6,628 bases of DNA from SIG459 sp045638085 (GTDB lineage: Bacteria > Bacillota > Clostridia > Oscillospirales > Oscillospiraceae), in the NCBI GenBank assembly GCA_045638085.1, contig JAZUAQ010000128.1, positions 1 to 6,628 of the forward strand. The letters are read 5' to 3'. Position 1 is the first letter of the stretch. The number at the start of each line of letters is the position of its first letter. Both the position numbers and the translations under genes were made by a program. Below the pieces are notes generated by a model, which was not told the DNA's origin, made no database searches, and saw only the letters and a program-made list of their open reading frames with translations. Positions 1 through 5,238 of the stretch are shown in pieces.

Positions 1-434
1 GGGAAGAAGGGATGGGTGACGATGATGCGGTCAGCATACTTGTCAGCGGCTGCGGCAAGAGCGTCGGGAAGAATGGAGGAGGAGCAGGAGCCGATAAGCT
101 TGATATTGGGGCAGCAGCGCTCGATTTCTGCAAAGCAGACCTTCTTCATCTCAATGTCTTCAGCAATGGCTTCGAAAATAACTTCGCATTCGGCCATTCC
201 TTCGTAAGAGGTGGTGTAGACAAGGTAGGAGGAGCAGATTTCCTTCTGCTCTTCGGTGATGATGCCCTGAGCAACCAGTTCATCATACATCTTGTCGAAG
301 CCGGCCTTGTAGCCGGGGATCTTGGATTCGTTTCTGACATAGCAGATGGTCTTGTTGCCATGGAGAGTGGTCAGAACAGCGGTGCTGTTGCCGATCATAC
401 CAAGGCCAACAATACCGATAACACGCTTACTCAT
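1..434 (-). CDS. 3-hydroxyacyl-CoA/L-carnitine dehydrogenase-like protein, N-terminal part (cut by left edge)
   Basis: This is the first 144 codons of an NAD(P)-dependent dehydrogenase of the 3-hydroxyacyl-CoA dehydrogenase superfamily, which also includes L-carnitine dehydrogenase and lambda-crystallin. The Rossmann domain starts at once, with the dinucleotide loop G10-x-G12-x-x-G15. The family's 'VIEAvxE' segment appears as V85-I-F-E-A-I-A-E92, the substrate-side serine motif as S118-S-S120, and the catalytic-type histidine as H141 in THPFF. The C-terminal domain lies beyond position 1, so length and exact subfamily cannot be read. The end of beta-strand 2 reads CYVRNES (31-37), without the usual acidic residue. 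The ATG at 434 has an AAGGAG about 8 nt upstream. The gene is 26 bp downstream of the BKACE gene and surely cotranscribed with it. By analogy with carnitine catabolism it would oxidise a 3-hydroxy acid to the 3-keto acid that BKACE cleaves. The superfamily is secure; the substrate is inference. Confidence 0.85.
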   Translation of the reverse strand, partial: MSKRVIGIVGLGMIGNSTAVLTTLHGNKTICYVRNESKIPGYKAGFDKMYDELVAQGIITEEQKEICSSYLVYTTSYEGMAECEVIFEAIAEDIEMKKVCFAEIERCCPNIKLIGSCSSSILPDALAAAADKYADRIIVTHPFF

Positions 435-460
435 TTATTTATCTCCTTAAGTCAATAAAC

Positions 461-1390
461 TCAGGCGTTGCCGCGAACCTTGCCGTTGGGCTTCAGCTGG
501 GGCATGCAGAGCATCTCGCGTGCCTCTTCGGGAGTAGCAACTTCCATATCCAGCTCGTGGATGATGCGTACGCAGCGCTCAACCAGCTCGGCATTGCTCT
601 TTGCCAGTGTCTTGTAGCTGTAGTAGATGTTGTCTTCCATACCGGTGCGGAGACCTGCGCCCTTGAGCATACCGTAAACGGTGCCAGGGAGCTGGTTTGC
701 GCCGATAGCCATGGTGGTGATGTCGAGAGGCATCTTAACGCCGGCTTCGCGTGCGCAGGAGTTGGCAAGATTCATCATGTAGTCAATGTTCTGCTGAGTG
801 CAGGAGATAGCACCCTGAGAAACCTTGTCCATACCCATAACGAGAGTCATGGAGACGGGATCATCCAGAACACCTGCGGGATAGAGATACTTGAAAACGT
901 CTTCAATAGCGGTGGGATCGAAAACTTCGATCTCGGCCTTGATGCCCATTTCCTTAATGCGGCGGGCAACATTGACGAGCCACTTGCGGGTCCACATGTA
1001 GATGAACTCGAGGTCTTCCCAAGTGGTGGTCATGAGAGAGCAGTCAAGGGTGACCATCTCGGGCCAGCAAGCGGGATCCTTCATATCGAGAACGCCAAGA
1101 CCGTCATCGGTGTGAGCGTTGGCGCGGGTTGCGGGAGCGGAGGAGTTCTGAATGATGATGGGGCACTTTGCACGGATGCCGGAGTTGATCTCAGCAAAGA
1201 TCTCGCCGTCATTGCAGCTCTTGCCTTCCTTGTTGCGGGCGTGGCAGTGAACAATGGTAGCACCTGCGTTGTAGCAATCGTATGCGGAAGCGATGATCTC
1301 ATCGGGCTGCTCGGGCAGGCCGGGGTTCTGAGCCTTTCCCTGGAAGTTGCCGGTCTGTGCGACGGTCAGTATAACTTTTCTCTTAGCCAT
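461..1390 (-). CDS. beta-keto acid cleavage enzyme (BKACE, DUF849 family)
   Basis: This 309-residue cytoplasmic TIM-barrel enzyme belongs to the BKACE family, whose founding member is Kce of lysine fermentation. Family members condense a beta-keto acid with acetyl-CoA and split it into acetoacetate and a new acyl-CoA, using a divalent metal. The metal-binding histidines are visible as H48-C-H50 in the motif VHCHAR. The C-terminal signature R248-T-G-M-E252-D253 matches the Arg, metal-ligand Glu and Asp of Kce. The N-terminal strand LTVAQTGN (8-15) and NPGLPEQPDEI (22-32) are also typical. The protein is longer than Kce (about 275 residues), and none of the other lysine-fermentation genes is nearby, so the substrate is probably different. 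The ATG at 1390 has an AAAGGA 10 nt upstream. It is the first gene of a minus-strand operon with the dehydrogenase. Pairing with a 3-hydroxyacyl-type dehydrogenase recalls carnitine catabolism, where a related enzyme cleaves 3-dehydrocarnitine, but the substrate cannot be read from the sequence. Confidence 0.93.
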   Translation of the reverse strand: MAKRKVILTVAQTGNFQGKAQNPGLPEQPDEIIASAYDCYNAGATIVHCHARNKEGKSCNDGEIFAEINSGIRAKCPIIIQNSSAPATRANAHTDDGLGVLDMKDPACWPEMVTLDCSLMTTTWEDLEFIYMWTRKWLVNVARRIKEMGIKAEIEVFDPTAIEDVFKYLYPAGVLDDPVSMTLVMGMDKVSQGAISCTQQNIDYMMNLANSCAREAGVKMPLDITTMAIGANQLPGTVYGMLKGAGLRTGMEDNIYYSYKTLAKSNAELVERCVRIIHELDMEVATPEEAREMLCMPQLKPNGKVRGNA

Positions 1391-1484
1391 AATTCAAATT
1401 TCCTTTCTCAATAAAAAATTTTGAAATTCGGACTGTCAATTTAGGACGCTATGCCCAAAGCAACACGCCTTAAAATACAATGTT

Positions 1485-1514
1485 ATTATATATTATTACC
1501 GACAAGATGGTTAA
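1485..1514 (-). promoter_or_regulatory. candidate alternative promoter P2 of the BKACE operon
   Basis: A perfect -10 TATAAT (1490-1485, minus strand) lies 18 bp from TTAACC (1514-1509), a four-of-six match to -35. It would start transcription near 1478, leaving a leader of about 88 nt. The surrounding DNA is very AT-rich, so a chance match is possible. P1 has the better -35. Confidence 0.3.
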
Positions 1515-1522
1515 AAGAATTT

Positions 1523-1550
1523 TTTATAGGGTTATAAAGGATTGGGTCAA
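1523..1550 (-). promoter_or_regulatory. candidate promoter P1 of the BKACE operon
   Basis: On the minus strand a -35 TTGACC (1550-1545) is followed after 16 bp by a -10 TATAAA (1528-1523). Each hexamer matches the sigma-A consensus at five of six positions. Transcription would begin near 1516 and give a leader of roughly 125 nt before the BKACE start at 1390. It lies just downstream of the regulator terminator, which is where the operon needs its own promoter. Not experimentally supported. Confidence 0.5.
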
Positions 1551-1558
1551 ATATAAAG

Positions 1559-1591
1559 AAAAATGACATCGCAAAATGCGATGTCATTTTT
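1559..1591 (-). terminator. Rho-independent terminator of the LysR pair
   Basis: A perfect inverted repeat of 15 bp (arms 1559-1573 and 1577-1591) leaves a three-base AAA loop. The arms are AAAAATGACATCGC and its complement. On the minus strand the hairpin ends in a TTTTT run followed by CTTTATA. It begins 10 nt after the stop codon of the upstream LysR gene, so it terminates the regulator transcript before the BKACE promoter. The A-rich and T-rich flanks are symmetric, so it could also stop plus-strand transcription. Confidence 0.88.
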
Positions 1592-1601
1592 CGATAAATC
1601 A

Positions 1602-2504
1602 TTATTCATAAAGGGTGAAGAATATATTTTCGGAGAGGGAGTTGAGAGAGAGGAAACGCTGAACATCGGGGTTGCCGCTGTTGCGCTGCCATGCCACCAC
1701 CATTGTGATTTTGGCATCGTCGCCCTCGATGGGAAGTGTGACAACATTGGGGCAGTTATAAAAGTATTTAAGGTGAGGAGGCAAAATTGCAATTCCCACG
1801 CCGGAGTTGATTGCGAGAACTGCCATGTCTGCGCGGTTATAGTAGTTAATGATATCGGGGACTATTCCGCGGTTAGCGCAAATCTTGTTTATCTGTCCGG
1901 AAAGGGTGAAGTCCTGGGCAGGGGTTGAAACGAAGTGGTATCTGGAAAGAGTGCTCCAGTCGTTCATGTCGATGGAATCAAGCTGGGATTTATTGATGAA
2001 AAGATGAAGATGGTTGCTGCCGAGGCTTCGGTACTCAATTATCTCGTTTTCTGGGACCATATGCTGATGGGAAAAATAAAGGTCATAGTTGTTTTGTCCA
2101 AGGGCTGCGGTCATTTCAGCGCCTTCCAGCAGGTCAACGTTGACCTGAACACCGGGATACTTTTTGAGAAATTCTTCAAGACAGACGGTGAAATAGCCTG
2201 CTGCGCTGGAGAGCATTGCAACCTTGATATAACCCTGTCTTCCTTCGGAAATATTTCTGAGTCGGTTCTCGGCCTCTGCCTGAAGGGAGAGAAGCTGCTT
2301 GGCATAGTTGACAAACTCTCTGCCTTCGGGAGTGAGAGAAACGCTATGGCTGTTGCGCTTGAGAAGGGTGACGCCCAGATTGCTCTCAAGGGCCTTTATG
2401 TAGTTGCTGACTGTGGGCTGTGTTACATAAAATTCATTGGCAGTCTTTGTAAAATTGAGAGTCTGGGAAAGTGAGATAAATAGCTTAAGCTGAAGTGTAT
2501 CCAT
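1602..2504 (-). CDS. LysR-family transcriptional regulator (proximal to the BKACE operon)
   Basis: This is a full-length LysR-type regulator of 300 residues, the family's usual size. Residues 1-60 form the winged helix-turn-helix, with the HTH at about 17-36 (NFTKTANEFYVTQPTVSNYI) and the wing at RNSHSVSLTPEG (50-61). A linker helix follows to about residue 88. The periplasmic-binding-protein-like effector domain runs from about 91 to the end and carries the typical late strand GVGIAILP (235-242). LysR regulators bind DNA as tetramers at T-N11-A sites and respond to a small molecule, often a pathway intermediate. The ATG at 2504 has an AGGAG 8 nt upstream. The gene lies 25 bp behind a second LysR gene on the same strand, so the two are probably cotranscribed, and a strong terminator follows directly. 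It sits beside the BKACE operon and may regulate it, but this is inferred from position only. The effector is unknown. Confidence 0.93.
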   Translation of the reverse strand: MDTLQLKLFISLSQTLNFTKTANEFYVTQPTVSNYIKALESNLGVTLLKRNSHSVSLTPEGREFVNYAKQLLSLQAEAENRLRNISEGRQGYIKVAMLSSAAGYFTVCLEEFLKKYPGVQVNVDLLEGAEMTAALGQNNYDLYFSHQHMVPENEIIEYRSLGSNHLHLFINKSQLDSIDMNDWSTLSRYHFVSTPAQDFTLSGQINKICANRGIVPDIINYYNRADMAVLAINSGVGIAILPPHLKYFYNCPNVVTLPIEGDDAKITMVVAWQRNSGNPDVQRFLSLNSLSENIFFTLYE

Positions 2505-2529
2505 GTTGGTAACTCCTGTTTATATATTA

Positions 2530-3444
2530 TCAGTAAATGACGCTGTGCATTTCTTTTTTTATTCGTTTGATAAGTTCGTCTCTGGCAGGATTCTGCGGTG
2601 CGTTTTTCGCCGTGGACACGCAGATGGTTCTTTTGGGGAAGTGAAGGTTTGATTTGACGGTGAAAATATTTTCATAGCCCTTCAGGGTGGCGGGAAGGGG
2701 AGAGGGTACAAGGGCGATGCCCATACCGCTGTTGACCATATCAAAAAGATGGCGGAAGTCTTCAACCTGATAAGAGCTTTCAACACGGAGACTGTGCATT
2801 GCGAAAAAATGCTGAAGATAATCCCGGCCGCTTATTCCGTGGTTGAGGGATATAAAGTTTTCGATGGAAATATCGTAAATACGGACATTCTCGCCTGCGA
2901 GAGATTTATAGTTTTTGCCCGCAATGAAAACGTCACTGTATTCAAACAGGGCGGAGGAGACGATGTTATCCGAATCGGGGAGGGGGGCAAGAGAAAATAC
3001 TGTGTCAACCTCGTCATTGATGAGGGAGGACATAATGTGTGCAGGGGTATCTGTCATGTTGGAGCTCAGTTCCACGCGGACATCGGGAAAGTCCTTTTGA
3101 AAATCCTTGAGAATAGGGAGTATAAAGCGGCAAAAAACAAAGCTATCGGCACCGATTCTTACGCTCACGGTTTTAAAGGACTTGAGCCTTTTGATTCTGT
3201 CCTCGCCGAGCATGATTTCCTCGTAGGCTCTTGCAACATGCCTGAAAAGCATTTCCCCCTCCGCGGTAAGGAAGATTCCCTGTTGGGAGCGCTCCATAAG
3301 CTTGCAGCCAAGATCGGCCTCAAGGCTTTGTATGGCACGGCTGACCGTTGACTGGGAGAGAAACAGCGCAGATGCGGCATGTGTTATATTTTTGTATTTT
3401 CCGACAAAATAAAAAATCTTGTATGAATCAAAGCTTGCGGACAT
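2530..3444 (-). CDS. LysR-family transcriptional regulator (divergent from the TRAP operon)
   Basis: This is a second, distinct LysR-type regulator, of 304 residues. The N-terminal HTH covers about residues 19-40 (NITHAASALFLSQSTVSRAI), and the wing region SQQGIFLTAEG is at 53-63. The effector-binding domain starts near V94-RIGAD and includes GMGIALVP (240-247), the counterpart of the same strand in its neighbour. The two regulators share little outside family positions, so this does not look like a recent duplication. The ATG at 3444 has an AAGGAG 6 nt upstream. It is transcribed away from the TRAP genes across a 365-bp control region, the classic LysR arrangement for regulating the divergent operon and itself. 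Its likely target is therefore the transporter, and possibly also the BKACE operon. The effector cannot be told from the sequence. Confidence 0.93.
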   Translation of the reverse strand: MSASFDSYKIFYFVGKYKNITHAASALFLSQSTVSRAIQSLEADLGCKLMERSQQGIFLTAEGEMLFRHVARAYEEIMLGEDRIKRLKSFKTVSVRIGADSFVFCRFILPILKDFQKDFPDVRVELSSNMTDTPAHIMSSLINDEVDTVFSLAPLPDSDNIVSSALFEYSDVFIAGKNYKSLAGENVRIYDISIENFISLNHGISGRDYLQHFFAMHSLRVESSYQVEDFRHLFDMVNSGMGIALVPSPLPATLKGYENIFTVKSNLHFPKRTICVSTAKNAPQNPARDELIKRIKKEMHSVIY

Positions 3445-3584
3445 GGCTATCTCCTTGGCGAAAATCTTATATCACGATTGAAGCGATATGTGAAGCATTT
3501 TAAGCAAGACTACATGATAAAAATATTTTATAACATTATAAATACGGCGCAGGGAGCTCTGGGATGTGCTTCCTCCAATGCTGT

Positions 3585-3621
3585 ATTATACATTATAATA
3601 TCAAACAAAACAATTCGACAA
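3585..3621 (-). promoter_or_regulatory. promoter region of the LysR pair
   Basis: Two overlapping perfect -10 boxes, TATAAT at 3597-3592 and again at 3590-3585, are visible on the minus strand. The nearer pairs with TTGTTT (3613-3608) at 17 bp. The other pairs with TTGTCG (3621-3616) at 18 bp. Transcription would start near 3578-3585 and give a leader of about 135 nt. The second -35 overlaps an ATTCGACAAA box at 3613-3622, so a protein bound there would block this promoter, as expected for LysR autorepression. Confidence 0.6.
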
Positions 3622-3637
3622 AAACAACGAAAAGTCC

Positions 3638-3672
3638 ATGCATATTTGCATCGCATTGCATAAATTCTGCAT
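3638..3672. repeat. TGCAT cluster with a small dyad
   Basis: TGCAT occurs at 3639-3643, 3647-3651, 3657-3661 and 3668-3672, so starts are 8, 10 and 11 bp apart, close to one helical turn. The first two form a dyad, ATGCA-N4-TGCAT (3638-3651). The cluster lies between the LysR promoter and the likely TRAP promoter and could be a protein-binding array. Confidence 0.4.
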
Positions 3673-3809
3673 TTGCTTATTGGTCTTGGTTAGTGTTAAA
3701 TTAAGCTGTAAACATATTCGATAGAATTCGTGTACTATGTCCGTTTGAATTTGTCGAATATTAACATCTCAATACGAAGTGTATTGAAAGATTTAGGAGT
3801 GTGAAGAGT

Positions 3810-5177
3810 ATGAATGCTATATTAGCCGGTGTTCTCGGTCTTGTCATTCTTCTTATTCTTCTGTTTATGGGTATGCATATCGGTCTGGCAATGGCTCTTG
3901 TCGGATTTATCGGCATATTCTATATGAATGCACAGAAGTATAATGCAGGCATGGCTTTCACCCGCGCTATTGGTGCCTTCAAAACCGGTCCTTTCGGTTC
4001 ATGCAGCAAAGAATCGCTAGTTGTTATACCGATGTTTACGCTTATGGGCGTTGTCTGCTACTATGCAGGCATCAGCCAGGAGCTTTATGCAGCTTGCTAT
4101 AAGTTTGTCAGCCGTATGCGCGGCGGACTTGCAATCGCAACCGAAATTGCCTGCGCATTCTTCGGTGCAATCTGCGGCTCTGCAACCGCCACCACCGCTT
4201 CCATGGGCAAGATCTGCCTGCCCGAGATGGATAAGTATGGTTACAAGCGTTCCTTGTCTGCCGGTGCAATTTCCGCAGGCGGCACATTGGGTATTCTTAT
4301 ACCTCCCAGCGTTGGCTTTATGCTTTACGGTATAAATGCCGGTGTTGGCGTTGGCCCTATGTTCATTTCCGGTATCCTGCCCGGCGTCATCCTCTGTGCC
4401 TGCTACAGTGCAGTTGCAGTTGTTATCTGCTTCATTGATCCCGAAGCAGGTCCCAAGGGTCCCAAGTTCCCCATTAAGGAAAAGCTGAAGGCTCTTCTGG
4501 GCGTTCTTCCCGTTCTTGTTCTCTTTATCATGGTTCTCGGCGGCATCCTTCTCGGATGGTGCTCCGCTACCGAAGGCGGCGCAATCGGTGCATTCGGTTC
4601 CTTCATCTTCATGATAATCAAGAGAAAGTTCACCTTTAAGAATGTTGTTGCAGCTCTCAAGGAAACTCTCGAGACCACTGCAATGATCTTCCTCATCATG
4701 ATCGGTTCCGACCTTCTCGGTCAGTTCTTCTCTCTTACCGGTCTGAGCAAGGCTCTTGCAACCTTCTGCCTGCAGTATGACCTGAGCAAATGGCTCGTTC
4801 TTGCCATCTGCCTTGTTATCTACGGCATTCTTGGCTGCTTTGTCGACTCTCTGCCCCTCATCGTTCTGCTTACCCCCATCTTCCTGCCCCTCATTGACTC
4901 TTACGACTACACCGTCGCAATGGGCGCTCTGGATGTCCAGACCTGCGACCGTATGTGGTTCGGCGTTCTCATGGTCATGCTGATGGAATTCGGTCTTATG
5001 ACTCCTCCTGTCGGTATGTGCTGCTACGTCATGGCCGGTATTGCTCCGGATATGTCTTTGGGTCAGGTCTTCAAGGGAACCGCTCCCTTCCTGCTGGGTA
5101 TAGTTGTGGCTCTGATAATCGTTATTGCATTCCCTCAGGTCGCAGTTTGGTTGCCCAGCTTCATGAGATACGGTTAA
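3810..5177 (+). CDS. dctM: TRAP transporter large permease subunit (DctM family)
   Basis: This 455-residue polytopic membrane protein is the large, ion-coupled permease of a tripartite ATP-independent periplasmic transporter. It imports the ligand delivered by the DctP protein, driven by a cation gradient, usually sodium. Family signatures are all present: FGAICGSATATTASMGKICLPEM around 118-140, GYKRSLSAG and ILIPPS (144-167), the ATEGGAIGA segment (253-261), and MTPPVG (397-402). Hydrophobic segments alternate through the whole length. It begins with a membrane segment and has no fused DctQ domain. An in-frame GTG at 3801 exists, but it lies 1 nt after the AGGAG (3795-3799). The ATG at 3810 has a 10-nt spacing and was chosen. 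The length is slightly above the usual 425-430 residues because of a longer segment at about 36-72 and an insertion at about 363-382. DctP follows; no DctQ gene is visible on either side. Confidence 0.93.
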   Translation: MNAILAGVLGLVILLILLFMGMHIGLAMALVGFIGIFYMNAQKYNAGMAFTRAIGAFKTGPFGSCSKESLVVIPMFTLMGVVCYYAGISQELYAACYKFVSRMRGGLAIATEIACAFFGAICGSATATTASMGKICLPEMDKYGYKRSLSAGAISAGGTLGILIPPSVGFMLYGINAGVGVGPMFISGILPGVILCACYSAVAVVICFIDPEAGPKGPKFPIKEKLKALLGVLPVLVLFIMVLGGILLGWCSATEGGAIGAFGSFIFMIIKRKFTFKNVVAALKETLETTAMIFLIMIGSDLLGQFFSLTGLSKALATFCLQYDLSKWLVLAICLVIYGILGCFVDSLPLIVLLTPIFLPLIDSYDYTVAMGALDVQTCDRMWFGVLMVMLMEFGLMTPPVGMCCYVMAGIAPDMSLGQVFKGTAPFLLGIVVALIIVIAFPQVAVWLPSFMRYG

Positions 5178-5238
5178 TTCGGGTTAATAACCCCGCGTTA
5201 ATACATACCCCTGCATAAAATTTTAAGGAGGCAAAATC
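5178..5238 (+). promoter_or_regulatory. dctM-dctP intergenic spacer with strong ribosome binding site
   Basis: The 61-bp spacer contains a palindrome, GGGTTA-A-TAACCC (5181-5193), and three copies of GTTAAT (5173, 5183, 5197), the first overlapping the dctM end. A near-ideal AAGGAGG (5225-5231) lies 7 nt before the dctP ATG. The strong site fits the need for much more binding protein than permease. No convincing internal promoter or T-run was found, so the two genes are probably cotranscribed. Confidence 0.45.

Larger units (their letters stand above)
3445..3809. promoter_or_regulatory. divergent control region between the LysR and TRAP operons
   Basis: No gene was found in this 365-bp gap. 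It holds the LysR promoter, repeated ATTCG half-sites, a TGCAT cluster and the TRAP leader. The ATTCG sites are at 3613-3617, 3716-3720 and 3726-3730 on the plus strand and 3759-3755 on the minus strand. A 10-bp sequence ATTCGACAAA at 3613-3622 returns inverted at 3750-3759. The TRAP promoter is not clear. Weak candidates are TTGCTT (3673-3678) with TTAAAT (3696-3701), and TAAACA with TACTAT ending near 3737. The first would place the 3716-3759 sites downstream of the transcription start. Confidence 0.55.

Noticed and set aside
12..458. Plus-strand open frame of 148 codons at the left edge
   Set aside because: It mirrors the dehydrogenase gene, whose Rossmann motif is unmistakable on the minus strand.
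461..1390. Assignment of the cleavage enzyme as Kce of lysine fermentation
   Set aside because: The protein is about 35 residues longer than Kce, and no lysine aminomutase, diaminohexanoate dehydrogenase or related gene is nearby.
557..1414. Long plus-strand open frame of 285 codons opposite the BKACE gene
   Set aside because: It is an antisense shadow: the minus-strand frame has clear BKACE motifs and a ribosome binding site, and the plus-strand product has no recognisable motifs.
1411..1439. TTGACA (1439-1434, minus strand) with TTTTAT at 17 bp as a BKACE promoter
   Set aside because: Transcription would begin inside the Shine-Dalgarno sequence at about 1404, so the transcript could not be translated normally; the -10 is also poor.
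3478..3663. Small 61-codon plus-strand frame in the divergent region, considered as a possible DctQ or small regulator
   Set aside because: It has no ribosome binding site, too short a length and no run of membrane segments, and it overlaps the LysR promoter.
5181..5193. Palindrome after dctM as a terminator
   Set aside because: The stem is only about six base pairs with almost no loop and is not followed by a T-run; dctP needs cotranscription since no promoter is visible.
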